A program made the position numbers and the translations under genes. A stretch of 44,635 nt of DNA from Prorocentrum cordatum. Taxonomy: Eukaryota > Sar > Dinophyceae > Prorocentrales > Prorocentraceae. The stretch spans positions 158,858 through 203,492 of the forward strand of contig CAUYUJ010017986.1 in NCBI GenBank assembly GCA_963575745.1, in the 5' to 3' direction. Positions 1 to 9,824 of the stretch are shown in pieces. Numbering within the stretch: position 1 is the first letter of the stretch; each line of letters opens with the position of its first letter. The notes below the pieces were generated by a model. The model saw only the letters and a list, made by a program, of their open reading frames with translations. It searched no databases and was not told where the DNA came from.

Positions 1-52
1 AGATAGTTCCCCCCCCCCAAAAGTCCCCCCCCAGGGACCCCAAACCGGCGAT

Positions 53-690
53 TTGACCCCCCCCCCCCGGGGCCCTGGACGAGCGACTCACGGGCTTTTT
101 TGGACCCGAAAGGGGCTCAAGACGGGCCCAGAAGGTCCCAAGACGCCTCCAAGACGGCCCACGAGGGCCCCGAGACGCCACACGAGCGCTCCAAAACGCC
201 CAAGAAGGTCCCATGACGAGCCAAGAGACCTCCAAGACGGCCCAAGCGGCCTCCAAGAGCAGCCCTCAGAAGGGCCTACGAGCTGAAAATTGTGAAATTC
301 CTATGGGAAGACGTACATTTTGATAATGCACGACTTGTCGGCCTTCACGGCCTTGAAGACCGTCCAAGAGCACCCCAAGACCGCTCCAAGAAGGCCCAAG
401 AGGCCCCCAAGAGGCGCCCAAGTCGGCCCCAGAGGGCGCCAAGACGGCACAATAGGCCCCCAAGACTGCCCAAGACGGCCCCACGAGGGGCCCAAGAGGG
501 GGAGCTTGAACCGACAATCCGAACCTTCCGCCCCAAGACGGCCCCAGAAGGCCCCAAGAGGCCTCAGGAGGCCCCCAAGACGCCTCCAAGAAGCCCCAAA
601 AGGCCCCCAAAAGAGCCCCAAACGGTCCCAAAACGGCCCCCAAGAGGCTTCGAAACTGCCTCCAAAAGTCCCGCGAGAAGCCCCTCGCCC
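53..690 (+). repeat. Degenerate CCAAGACGGCC-type interspersed minisatellite
   Basis: The stretch is built from loosely conserved 10-12 bp words such as CCAAGACGGCC, CCCCAAGAGG and GGCCTCCAAGA on the plus strand. It has no stable period. Open frames on both strands come from biased composition (Pro/Arg/Lys on plus, Gly/Leu/Trp on minus) and show no domain. The same word family recurs through the window, so it is a genome-wide low-complexity repeat rather than a gene. Confidence 0.8.
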
Positions 691-860
691 ATTCTTCCTC
701 TGCCTCCCTCTCCTCATCCTCATCCTCGTCGATTCTTTTCCCCCCGTTCTTCATTTCCTCCGTGTGCCCCTCATCCTCCTCCTCCTCACCGTCCTTGTCC
801 AACTCGGCCCCCCGGTGGCTTCAAAACTGTTTTCCAGAGGTCCCCGAAAGGCGTGCCGCG

Positions 861-944
861 AAATCGCTATACACATACAAGAATTTCTCACCCATAGACC
901 ATAAATCGCTATACACATACAAGAATTTCTCACCCATAGACCAT
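861..944 (+). repeat. Exact 42-bp tandem duplication
   Basis: Two identical 42-bp copies lie back to back (861-902 and 903-944), each starting AAATCGCTATACACATACAA. The copies are AT-richer than their surroundings. Perfect identity suggests a recent slippage or duplication event. Confidence 0.9.
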
Positions 945-1109
945 AACTCAGAGCCTCATCTCAATGTCCCCCTCCTCCTCGTCCTCCTCCACCCTCTCCA
1001 CGTTCCCCTCCTCCTCGCCCCCCTCCTCGTGTTCCTGGTCCGCTTCGCCTCGTCATATTCGATGATTCGCCCCCCCCCCTATCCTCCGCCTCATCTCCAT
1101 TCGCCTGTC
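945..1109. repeat. Pyrimidine-rich CTC/CCT tract
   Basis: This is an imperfect CTCCTC pyrimidine-rich tract that adjoins the 3' side of the minus-strand Cys-rich gene. The minus-strand translation becomes Gly/Glu/Arg-rich here, so the real coding sequence probably ends near or before this tract. Confidence 0.55.
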
Positions 1110-1757
1110 CCGTCCTCCTTTTTCTCACCAGCACGCGTGCCCGATTCGACATCAGTTGCATGTCTTGCACTTCAGGGTGCCTTTTGTTGGCGTCTCGCGG
1201 GACAATGTGCGGGCCGGGGAACGCCGACTTCGGTAGCCTTCTCTCGCACGCGCCGCTGCACTGATACGGCTGGCAACTGCGGGCTGTGAACCCGAAGTCC
1301 TTGCAGCCTCCGCACACCACTTTGGCTCCTTTCGCCTTTCGATGATGTTCCACTTGGTTGGGCTTCAAATGTTTCGTGTCCGAGAACGCTCCTCCGCACG
1401 TCGCGCACGTCAGCGGCTTCGCGTCCGCCTCGGCTTTCCGTTTTACGATTCGCTGCCTCCGCACTGCCCCGTCGCACCTCTCTCTCTCTCTCTATTTCTC
1501 TCTCTCTTTCGTTGTTCCACGCATTTCTGACAGAGCCTCTCCCCCGCAGTTTTGTGCTTCTTCTGAGCTTCTGACATCTCCGCCTTTCCGTCATACAGCG
1601 ACAGGCACTTATCGTTCGTACATCGCGGGCGCGTTCGTTCCACGCTCTCGTTCCACTTCGCGCTGCCTTTCCGCGACTTTTGCTTGGCTTTGACATGGCT
1701 GCACGTCGCGCAGTACATTGTCCTAATCCTTTTCGTCTCCCCGTCGTCGACCGCCAC
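1110..1757 (-). pseudogene. Cysteine-rich, probable zinc-binding protein (frameshifted fragment)
   Basis: Two overlapping minus-strand frames together read as one Cys-rich protein. The upstream frame (1757-1443) has C-X2-C at residues 16-19, C-X4-C at 46-51 and C-X2-C at 76-79. The downstream frame (from 1464) repeats the theme with LTCATC, VVCGGC and paired Cys in QPYQCSGAC. Spacing and basic character resemble Stc1-like or other treble-clef/zinc-ribbon repeats; this family resemblance is inferred from memory. The frames break just after a CT/GA dinucleotide run at 1478-1508, so slippage there probably caused the frameshift. Both frame starts used are GTG, so the true start is upstream or in another exon. 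It could be a live gene if the run is an intron or a sequencing error. Confidence 0.45.
1478..1508 (+). repeat. CT dinucleotide microsatellite
   Basis: An almost pure CT run interrupted by one ATT lies inside the Cys-rich gene. On the coding strand it reads as GAGAGA (Arg-Glu repeats). It coincides with the change of reading frame between the two Cys-rich halves. Confidence 0.85.
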
Positions 1758-1764
1758 ATCCGCG

Positions 1765-2150
1765 TCCCTTGGGCCGTCTTGGGCGCCTCTTGGGTCGTCT
1801 TAGGGCCCTCTCGGGCTGTGTTGATCCTCTTGGGAGCACCCTGGGCCGTCCTGGAGCGGGTTTGGGGGCCTCTTGGGCCGTCACCGACGCCGTGGAGGCC
1901 GAAAACTCGCGCATACTCAACATGCACGTTTTCCTTAGGACAATCAATGTTTTTTAGCGTTTGGGGGCGCACCGTGGGCGCCTTGTGGGGCGTCGTGGAG
2001 CCCCCCTGGGCAGTCTTGGGCGGTCTTGGACTCTCTCGGAGCGTTCTTGGGCGTCTTGGAAGTATCTTCGGCCGTCTTGAACCCCTCTTGGACCGTCGCG
2101 AGCGCCCAAAACGGCCCAAGAAGCGCCCAAGAGACCCCCAACACGCCCCG
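1765..2150 (-). repeat. Degenerate GGCCGTCTTGG repeats, inverted orientation
   Basis: This is the same word family as at 53-690 but in reverse complement (GGGCCGTCTTGGG, CCTCTTGGGCC) up to about 2105. The words then switch to plus orientation (CAAAACGGCCCAAGAAGCGC) to about 2150. The switch makes an imperfect inverted junction near 2100. No gene is supported. Confidence 0.7.
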
Positions 2151-2474
2151 AGCGGCCATTCACACTCATCCATCCGCCCCACCCCCCTCCCCAGGACCCC
2201 TCCCTCGAGGTCTTCGCCCAAACACAACGTCATCACTCGTACCTGGTTCTTTCCGTCACGTGGACCAGCACGGGAACGGAAAAGGCGTTTCAAGGACTTG
2301 CCCGCGATAGCTCGCGTAATCACAGCCTTGGCGCTGGAAGCGATGTTTCACACCACTGTGCGCAATCGCAACCTTGGTGATCGAAACTCGTTACGTCATC
2401 GTTCTTAGCGGTAGCCTTGGCGTTGTGTTTTTTCCAATTCCCCGCGCTCCCGAGAGCCGTGGCGTTGAACGACT

Positions 2475-2785
2475 TGTCACCTCCTCCTCCTCCTCCTTCT
2501 CCACCTCTTCCTCCTCCCCGTCCTCCTCTTCCTCCTCCTCATCATCCTCCTCCCCCTCCTGCCTCCTGCTCCTCCTCATCCTCATCGTCCACCTCTTCCT
2601 CCTCCTCCTCCTCCTCCTCCTCCTCCTCCTCTCCTCCTCCTCCCTCCTCCTCCTCCTCCTCCTCCTCCCACCCCTCCCCCTCCCCCCCCCCCCTTCTCCT
2701 CTCCTCCTCCTCTCCTCCTCCTCCTCCTCCTCCTCCTCCTCCTCCTCCTCCTCCTCCTCCTCCTCCTCCTCCTCCTCCCCCTCTG
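2475..2785 (+). repeat. (TCC)n/(CTC)n microsatellite
   Basis: About 300 bp of TCC/CTC triplets with a few C-runs and CAT/GTC interruptions. It translates to poly-Ser, poly-Pro or poly-Leu on plus and poly-Glu, Arg or Gly on minus, which explains the long open frames here. A pure polypyrimidine strand of this length can form triplex DNA. Confidence 0.95.
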
Positions 2786-2859
2786 CCTCATTCCCCATCC
2801 ATCCCCCCTTCCCCCTCCACCCCTTCCGCCTCGGCCTCTTGGGAGCGGACCTCTTGGAA

Positions 2860-3215
2860 GCCTGTTGGTGGCTGGCCAAGAGGTCCCCAGGACGGCCCGA
2901 GAGGGCCTCAAGACGACACCGAGAGAGCCCTAAGAAAGCACCACGAGCTTCCCAAGAAAGCCCCTAGAGGCCGCCAAGAGAGCCCCAACAGGCCGCCAAG
3001 AGAAGGCCCTCTTCGGCCGTCTTGACGGTATCGGGATAAAGCCGTCTCTCCCCGCTTTCGCCGTTGGGAGCCTTGGCGTGATGAGCTCTCTGCGTTACCG
3101 ATCACTCTTTATTTGCCCTGGGTCTTCTGGGCCGTCCTCTTGGGGCCTTTTAGGGGTTCTTTTGGACTGTCTTGGGGCCCTCTTGAACCGTCTTGGGACC
3201 ATTTGGGACGTCCAG
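2860..3215. repeat. CCAAGAGG / CTTGGGGCC degenerate repeats
   Basis: Plus-oriented words (GGCCAAGAGGTCCCCAGGACGG) run to about 3010. Minus-oriented words (GGGCCGTCCTCTTGGGGCC) run from about 3120. This is the same family as at the window start. No coding signal. Confidence 0.65.
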
Positions 3216-3240
3216 TTTTCTCGAATGCTGAGGGCTAAAC

Positions 3241-3393
3241 CGATAACTCTCAGAAGGTCTTGCATGCTTCCCCGATTGCGGAAAAACGCCTGACGGGGAG
3301 CTGACCAGGTCTTCCAAATTGTGGTGAGAGTTTCACCGATAACTCTCAGAAGGTCTCCCGTGCTTCCCCAATTGTGGGAAAACGCCTCACGGG
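3241..3393 (+). repeat. Two-copy tandem repeat, 96-bp period
   Basis: CGATAACTCTCAGAAGGTCT begins at 3241 and again at 3337. Both copies run through a shared GCTTCCCC...GGAAAACGCCT block and end in ACGGG (3296 and 3393). The copies differ at a handful of bases. No function is apparent. Confidence 0.85.
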
Positions 3394-3396
3394 CTG

Positions 3397-3840
3397 GCAG
3401 GCCCCTTAGGGGCGGCGCGGGCGGGCCGGAGCCCAGCCCCTTGCATCTCAAAGTAAGACAACCATAAGGTAAGCTGCACTGAATGCTATCATAAGATATT
3501 GCATCCTAAACGAAGGTTATAGACGAAAGGTAAGCTGCATTGAATGCCGCGCTGCAGGGACCAGACATTGCAAGACGAGAGAAAACGACTAATGATGCTT
3601 GACGATTTCGCGCTGCTATCACAAGGAATACAAGGGGTCGGCGGATGTGGCGCAAGCCTGTAGAATCGAGGAGCTAGGATGGCATCTCGGCACCTGCGAG
3701 CTGTGTTGAGCATGGTCTGAAACATACCCAGTGGAAGCATGCAGGGATATGTTGGCGATGATAGTGTAGGCGCATTCCTAGATTACTTATTCTGTCGGTG
3801 CCGCACTGACTCGTGGCTGAAGTGGGGTTCTGCGGTGCGG
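3397..3840. other. Unassigned non-repetitive stretch
   Basis: Mixed-composition sequence, less GC-rich than its flanks. The 21-bp word AAGGTAAGCTGCA-Y-TGAATGC occurs twice (about 3465 and 3529). It contains GGTAAG, which resembles a splice donor, but no coding exon is recognisable on either strand. The longest open frame (83 codons, minus) has no familiar motif. Confidence 0.4.
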
Positions 3841-4060
3841 ATTATTGCTGGTGTTGTTGTTGCTTCTGTTGGTATTGTTGTTGGTGTTGTTGTTGGTGGT
3901 GTTGGTGTTGGTGTTGGTGTTGGTGTTGGTGTTGGTGTTGGTGGTGGCATTGGTGTTGATATTGGTGTTGTTGTTGGTGGTGGTGATGCTGTTGTTCTTG
4001 CTGCTGCTGCTGCTGCTGCTGTTGTTGTTGTTGTTGTTGTTGTTGTTGCTGTTGCTGGGG
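3841..4060 (+). repeat. (GTT/GGT/GCT)n triplet array
   Basis: A long imperfect run of GTT and GGT triplets ends in (GCT)n then (GTT)n. All frames are open and give homopolymer-like Val/Leu/Cys (plus) or Asn/Gln/Thr/Ser (minus), which is microsatellite translation and not a protein. Confidence 0.93.
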
Positions 4061-4194
4061 GCCAGAGATGCCGGACTTCCTGGGCGCGGCCCTGGAAGCC
4101 TCTGGAGCGCCCCGAGGAGACGCCAAATATGTGGCAGGCCCAGCAGCCTGAAGCCAAGAACGCCCCAAGACGGCCCAGATGGCCTCAAGACGGC

Positions 4195-6405
4195 CCAAGA
4201 TGCTCCCAAGACGCCCCAAGATGCGTCCAAGAGACCTCCCAAGAGGCCCCCAAGAAGCCAAAATTAATCATTTTCATTGCTTTTTTGAGGATTTTGGCGT
4301 TCTCGCCTCTTCGGCTTCCGAGCGCTCCAAGACGGCCCACAAAGCCCTCAATATCGCCCCCATACGGCCTACGAGGGTTCAAGACCGTTCCGAAACGACC
4401 CCAGAGAGCCCTAAGAGACCCCCAGAAACCTCCAAGATGGCCCAAGATGCCCCCAAGACGGCTGCAAGACCGGGCCCCGACGGGGGACCGGAACGGACAT
4501 TTCGCGCTCTAAGCCGCAAGACGTCCCCAGGAGGCCTCATAACGCCCCCAAGAGGCCTCAAGACGGCCCAAGATGCTCCCAAGACGCCCCAAGATGCGTC
4601 CAAGAGACCTCCCAAGAGGCCCCCAACAAGCCAAAATTGCTGATTTTCATTGCTTTTTTAGGATTTTGGCGTTCTCGCCTCTTCGGCTTACTAGCGCTTT
4701 AAGACGGCCCATAAAGCCCTCAATGTCGCCCCAATACGGCCTACGAGGGTTCAAGACCGTTCCGAAACGACCCCCTAAGTGACCCCCAGAAACCTCCAAG
4801 ATGGCCCAAGATGCCCCCAAGACGGCTCCAAGACCGGGCCCCGACGGGGGACCGGAACGGACACTTCGCGCTCTAAGCCGCAAGACGTCCCCAGGAGACC
4901 TCATAACGCCCCCAAGAGGCCTCAAGACGGCCCAAGATGCTCCCAAGACGCCCCAAGATGCGTCCAAGAGACCTCCCAAGAGGCCCCCAAGAAGCCAAAA
5001 TTTATGATTTTCATTGGTTTTTTAAGGATTTTGGCGTTCTCGCCTCTTCGGCTTACTAGCGCTCCAAGACGGCCCAAAAAGCCCTCAATGTCGCCCCAAT
5101 ACGGCCTACGAGGGTTCAAGACCGTTCCGAAACGACCCCAGAGGGCCCTAAGAGACCCCCAGAAACCTCCAAGATGGCCCAAGATGCCCCAAAGACGGCT
5201 CCGAGACCGGGCCCCCACGGGGGACCGGAACGGACATTTCGCGCTCTAAGCCGCAAGACGTCCCCAGGAGACCTCATAACGCCCCCAAGAGGCCTCAAGA
5301 CGGCCCAAGATGCTCCCAAGACGCCCCAAGATGCGTCCAAGAGACCTCCCAAGCGCCCCCCAACAAGCCAAAATTGATGATTTTCATTGGTTTGGGGGGG
5401 ATTTGGGCGTTCTCGCCTCTTCGGCTTACTAGCGCTTTAAGACGGCCCACAAAGCCCTCAATATCGCCCCAATACGGCCTACGAGGGTTCAAGACCGTTC
5501 CGAAACGACCCCAGAGAGCCCTAAGAGACCCGCAGAAACCTCCAAGATGGCCCAAGATGCCTCCAAGACGGCTCCAAGACCGGGCCCCGACGGGGGACCG
5601 GAACGGACACTTCGCGCTCTAAGCCGCAAGACGTCCCCAGGAGACCTCATAACGCCCCCAAGAGGACTGAAGACGGCCCAAGATGCTCCCAAGACGCCCC
5701 AAGATGCGTCCAAGAGACCTCCCAAGAGGCCCCCAACAAGCCAAAATTGCTGATTTTCATTGCTTTTTTGAGGATTCTGGCGTTCTCGCCTCTTCGGCTT
5801 ACTAGCGCTTTAAGACGGCCCACAAAGCCCTCAATATCGCCCCAATACGGCCTACGAGGGTTCAAGACCGTTCCGAAACGACCCCAGAGAGCCCTAAGAG
5901 ACCCCCAGAAACCTCCAAGATGGCCCAAGATGCCTCCAAGACGGCTCCAAGACCGGGCCCCGACGGGGGACCGGAACGGACATTTCGCGCTCTAAGCCGC
6001 AAGACGTCCCCAGGAGACCTCATAACGCCCCCAAGAGGCCTCAAGACGGCCCAAGATGCTCCCAAGACGCCCCAAGATGCGTCCAAGAGACCTCCCAAGA
6101 GGCCCCCAAGAAGCCAAAATTGATGATTTTCATTTGTTGTTTTAGGATTTTGGCGTTCTCGCCTCTTCGGCTTCCTAGCGCTCCAAGACGGCCCACAAAG
6201 CCCTCAATATCGCCCCAATACGGCCTACGAGGGTTCAAGACCGTTCCGAAACGACCCCAGAGAGCCCTAAGAGACCCCCAGAAACCTCCAACATGGCCCA
6301 AGATGCCCCCAAGACGGCTCCAAGACCGGGCCCCGACGGGGGACCGGAACGGACATTTCGCGTTCTAAGCCGCAAGACGTCCCCAGGATACCTCATAACG
6401 CCCCC
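4195..6405 (+). repeat. 373-bp satellite, six tandem copies
   Basis: The segment starting CCCAAGATGCTCCCAAGACG recurs at about 4195, 4568, 4933, 5306, 5679 and 6052. The period is 373 bp, except copy 2, which is about 8 bp shorter through a deletion near 4772. Each unit holds two halves: an AT-richer box (TTTTCATTG... CTCGCCTCTTCGGCTT) and a GC-rich box (GACCGGGCCCCGACGGGG). Copies differ by scattered substitutions. Frames of 67-98 codons recur at the same period and are satellite-derived. Internally the unit is made of the same CCAAGACGGCC words seen elsewhere, so the satellite probably arose by amplifying a block of them. Confidence 0.95.
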
Positions 6406-6868
6406 AAGACGCCCCCGAGAGGCCCCAAGAGGCCCCCAACAGGCCCCAAGAGGCCCCCAGGAGGCCACAGGAGGCTCTAGAAATACTGCCAAGAGGCCCT
6501 CGAGAGGCTTCCCAAGAGACCCCAAACGGCCTCCAACACCCTCGCACCACAAACAGAGCACCCCTAAACACGCCGAGGCAACCGCAGGCAAAGCCCGACC
6601 GAACCCTGGAACCTCCAGAAAGCGGGGCTCCATTGGCGGACCGCGCCAAACCACCATCCGCGAGCCCCATGAGAGCAGACGATGGCGCCACAAACCACTG
6701 ACAGCCGCAAACGTCGAACCAACTACACCGGACTGGTGCACCCACCACCGAAAACAACGTCCCCCCCCCCATCAGCGCAGCATGGCTCACGGACGCGCAG
6801 CCAAACCCCAGCGATTACGCATTATGGGCCGGCGGAATGAGCGAAGCGATTATTATCCCGGCAAAGCA
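6406..6868. other. Transition from satellite to TIR-bounded units; no gene seen
   Basis: Degenerate GGCCCCAAGAGG words continue to about 6530. After that the sequence is mixed, with no recognisable gene. The last part (ATTATCCCGGCAAAGCA, about 6852-6868) is also found immediately 5' of two later TIR units (near 8190 and 9824) and, with one C-to-T change, 5' of a third (near 8905). Confidence 0.5.
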
Positions 6869-6994
6869 ACCTAACAGCGATATGTAGAAGCATATCTGAA
6901 AGCATTCCCCTTAAGATTCAGATGAAAATCCAGTTGTAGAATTCTGCTGTTCTCGCAGTCGTAGTCGCATTCGCGATGACAGTCGCAGCGGCAA

Positions 6995-7345
6995 CGGCAG
7001 TCGCAGTCACAGCCTCAGCCTCAGCCTGCCTCAGCCTCAGCCTCAGCTGCCTCAGCCTCAGCCTGCCTCAGCCTCAGCCTCAGCCTGCTTCAGCCTCAGC
7101 CTCAGTCTGCCTTCAGCCTCGGCGTCAGCCTCAGCTGCCTCAGCCTCAGCCTGCATCAGCCTCAGCCTCAGCCTCAGCCTGCCTCAGCATCAGCCTGCCT
7201 CAGCCTCAGCCTCAGCCTGCCTCAGCCTCAGCCTCAGTCTGCTTCAGCCTCAGCCTCAGTCTGCCTTCAGCCTCGGCCTCAGCCTCAGCCTGCCTCAGCC
7301 TCAGCCTGCCTCGGCCGCAGCATCAGCCTGCCTCAGCATTCAAAA
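6995..7345 (+). repeat. CAGCCT hexamer minisatellite, array 1
   Basis: Repeats of CAGCCT with frequent CAGCCTG and TCAGTCTGC variants form higher-order blocks. Plus translation is an Ala-Ser-Ala-Cys-Leu-Ser-type low-complexity string. A long plus frame running through it has no domain and is not called as a gene. Confidence 0.93.
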
Positions 7346-7890
7346 TGTGGCCCAGGAATGGAGTTCTGGGAACTAGAAGAAACACGAAGTGGCCTACAGT
7401 TGGCTCCGGGCATTCAAAATCATGCCCAGGAATGGAGTTCTGGGAACTTGAAGAGCACGAAGTGGCCTACAGTTGGCTCCGGGCATCAAAATGTGGCCCG
7501 GGAATGGAGTTCTGGGAAATCGAAGAGCACGAAGTGGCCTACAGTTGGCTCCGGGCATTCAAAATCATGCCCAGTAATGGAGTTCTGGGAACTCGAAGAG
7601 CACGAAGTGGCTTACAGTTGGCTCCGGCCACTCAAAATGTAGCCCGGGAATGGAGTTCTGGGAGGTCGAAGAGCACGAAGCGTGTGACTGTTGACGAAAA
7701 ACGAGCCCGGCTCTGTTCCCGGTTCTCCAGAAAGTGGCCCGGGAATATAGTTCTGGGAGGTCGAAGAGCACGAAGTGTGTGACTGTTGCCGAAAAGCGAG
7801 CCCGGCTCTGTTCCCGGTTCTCCAGAATGTGTCCCGGGAATGGAGTTCTGGGAGGTCGAAGAGCACGAAATGTGTGACAGTTGGCGAAAA
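7340..7890 (+). repeat. 73-bp GGAATGGAGTTCTGGG minisatellite, array 1
   Basis: About seven copies of a unit of roughly 70-95 bp, centred on GGAATGGAGTTCTGGGA and followed by a GAAGAGCACGAAGTG block. Later copies carry an extra GAAAA(A/G)CGAGCCCGGC segment. The same unit makes arrays at 8395-8755 and 9110-9690. Confidence 0.9.
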
Positions 7891-7993
7891 ACGATTCCCG
7901 GTTCTCCTCCCCGGCACCCGCCCAGACCCCCCTGTGGAGTCCAGATGCTGTCTTTTGACCCCACTAGAAACCTATCAGCAAAAGCTGTTAGGT

Positions 7994-8190
7994 AACAAAA
8001 ACACAAGGTTTCGCAACACTGACTTGCTACAGCAGTTTCCGCGCGAGCTCTTGCGAAATCTTAAGAAAACCACAGGTTTGTCAAGATTTTCACAAAATGC
8101 TATTAAACGGGCTTCGCGCGCGCATGTAAATTGTTCCACATGTAACCTGGGAATGGCGTTCTGGGAAGTACGAAGAATTGTGGCAAAGCA
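7994..8190. other. Spacer between TIR units 1 and 2, expanded
   Basis: The other spacers in this array are 23-25 bp; this one is about 197 bp. It holds AT-richer sequence, one isolated copy of the GGAATGGCGTTCTGGG core (about 8150) and ends in the conserved GGCAAAGCA. It is probably an insertion or the remnant of a deleted unit. Confidence 0.5.
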
Positions 8191-8880
8191 ACCTAACAGC
8201 GATGTTTCTAAGTATAACTGAAACATGCAGCAGCAGTGAGAGGCACTGTGATATCAACAGTAACAGTAATAGTGATGCAAAAGCTGTTGTCATCGTCGCG
8301 CTGAGCTTGATTCGATGTGTTGACTCTTGCATCCCGGGATTGCCGTTCCAGACAGCCAGATAACCCGGCGTGTATACCTCTTGTGTGCAATTTTTCCAAA
8401 TGTAGCCTGGGAATGGCGTTCTGGGAGGTCTCGGACACGAAGTGTTTGACTCTTGCATCCTGTTATTCCGAATGTGGCCTGGAAATGGGGTTCTGGGATG
8501 CCAAAGAGCTCGAAATGCATTTCTGTTGCATCCCGTTAATCAGAATGTGGCCCGGGAATGGAGTTCTGGGGTGTCAAGTATGAGGAATTGTATGACTGTT
8601 GCGTCCGGCTATTCCGAATGTGGCCCGGGAATGGCGTTCTGGGAGGTCAAGGAGCACCAAGTGTGTGACTGTTGCATCCGGTTATTCAGAATGTGGCCTG
8701 GGAATGGGGTTCTGAGAGGTCGACGAGCACGAAGTGTGTGACTGTTGGTGAAAAACGAGCCCGGCACAGGCCCGGCACCCTGCCGGCCGGCAACTCCCAA
8801 CGCCTGCCCGGACCCCCCTGTGGAGTGATCTGTGAGCTCTTTTGAGTCAACTAGAAACCTATCAGTCTACGCTGTTAGGT
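8191..8880. mobile_element. TIR-bounded repeat unit 2
   Basis: ACCTAACAGCG (8191-8201) and CGCTGTTAGGT (8870-8880) are exact reverse complements. Just inside the left end is a second hairpin, ATGTTTC...GAAACAT. The interior has a unique 200-bp block and a five-copy 73-bp minisatellite. The left 440 bp is nearly identical to unit 3 at an offset of 715 bp. No transposase frame. Confidence 0.55.
8395..8755 (+). repeat. 73-bp minisatellite, array 2
   Basis: Five copies of the GGAATGG(A/C)GTTCTGGG unit with about 72-73 bp spacing (cores near 8411, 8484, 8556, 8628, 8700). Shorter than the array in unit 3, so copy number has changed since the two units duplicated. Confidence 0.88.
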
Positions 8881-8905
8881 AAAATTCAATTATCCTGGCA
8901 AAGCA

Positions 8906-9801
8906 ACCTAACAGCGATGTTTCTAAGTATAACTGAAACATGCAGCAGCAGTGAGAGGCACTGTGATATCAACAGTAACAGTAATAGTGATGCAAAAGCT
9001 GTTGTCATCGTCGCGCTGAGCTTGATTCGATGTGTTGACTCTTGCATCCCGGGATTGCCGTTCCAGACAGCCAGATAACCCGGCGTGTATACCTCTTGTG
9101 TGCTATTTTTCCAAATGTAGCCTGGGAATGGCGTTCTGGGAGGTCTCGGACACGAAATGTTTGACTCTTGCATCCTGTTATTCCGAATGTGGCCTGGAAA
9201 TGGGGTTCTGGGATGCCAAAGAGCTCGAAATGCATTTCTGTTGCATCCCGTTAATCAGAATGTGGCCCGGGAATAAGGTTCTGGGGTGTCAAGTACGAAG
9301 AATTGTATGACTGTTGCGTCCGGCTATTCAAAATGTGGCCCGGGAATGGAGTTCTGGGAACTCGAAGACCAGGAAGTGGCCTACAGTTGGCTCCGGGCAT
9401 CCAAAATGTGGCCCGGGAATGGAATCTGGGAACTCGAAGAGCACGAAGTGTGTGACTGTTGCATCCGGCCCTCCAGAATGTGGCCCGGGAATGGAGTTCT
9501 GGGAACTCGAAGAGCACGAAGTGTGTGACTGTTGCATCCGGCCCTCCAGAATGTGGCCCGGGAATGGAGTTCTGGGAACTCGAAGAGCACGAAGTGTGTG
9601 ACTGTTGCATTCGGCCCTCCAGAATGTGGCCTGGGAATGGAGTTCTGGGAAATCGAAGAGCACGAAGTGTGTGACTGTTGGCGAAAAACGAGCCCGGCAC
9701 CTGCCGCCCGGCAACTCCCAACACCTGCCCGGACCCCCCTGTGGAGTGATCTGTGAGCTCTTTTGAGTCAACTAGAAACCTATCAGTCTTCGCTGTTAGG
9801 T
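8906..9801. mobile_element. TIR-bounded repeat unit 3
   Basis: ACCTAACAGCG (8906-8916) and CGCTGTTAGGT (9791-9801) are exact reverse complements. The internal organisation matches unit 2 but the minisatellite has about eight copies. It is separated from unit 2 by 25 bp (8881-8905) and from unit 4 by 23 bp (9802-9824); these spacers share an ATTATCC-Y-GGCAAAGCA-type end. Confidence 0.55.
9110..9690 (+). repeat. 73-bp minisatellite, array 3
   Basis: About eight copies. The last four are very homogeneous, with 73-bp spacing and an almost invariant GAGCACGAAGTGTGTGACTG segment, which indicates recent local expansion. Confidence 0.9.
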
Positions 9802-9824
9802 AATAAAATTATCCCGGCAAAGCA

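Larger units (their letters stand above)
6869..7993. mobile_element. TIR-bounded repeat unit 1 (ACCTAACAGCG family)
   Basis: The unit begins ACCTAACAGCG (6869-6879) and ends with the near-exact reverse complement GCTGTTAGGT (7984-7993), preceded by GAAACCTATCAG as in later units. Inside are a CAGCCT array and a 73-bp minisatellite. No transposase is encoded, so if mobile it would be non-autonomous. Its first about 150 bp nearly duplicates that of unit 4. The mobile-element reading is inference from the inverted ends. Confidence 0.5.

Noticed and set aside
2391-3025. Poly-Ser/Pro/Leu and poly-Glu/Arg frames; similar ones at 24674-25156 and 37436-38726
   Set aside because: Microsatellite translation in TCC/GGA arrays; no surrounding protein sequence.
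4375-4390. GGTTCAAGACC in each 373-bp satellite unit, resembling a tRNA B box
   Set aside because: No A box at suitable spacing and no cloverleaf; the word is a variant of the local CCAAGACC family.
6976-7782. A 268-codon plus frame starting MTVAAATAVAVTASAS
   Set aside because: It is a translation of CAGCCT and 73-bp repeats without any domain.
7340-9690. Regular direct repeats that might suggest a CRISPR array
   Set aside because: Units are contiguous minisatellite copies with no distinct repeat and unique spacer, in a eukaryotic sequence with no cas genes.
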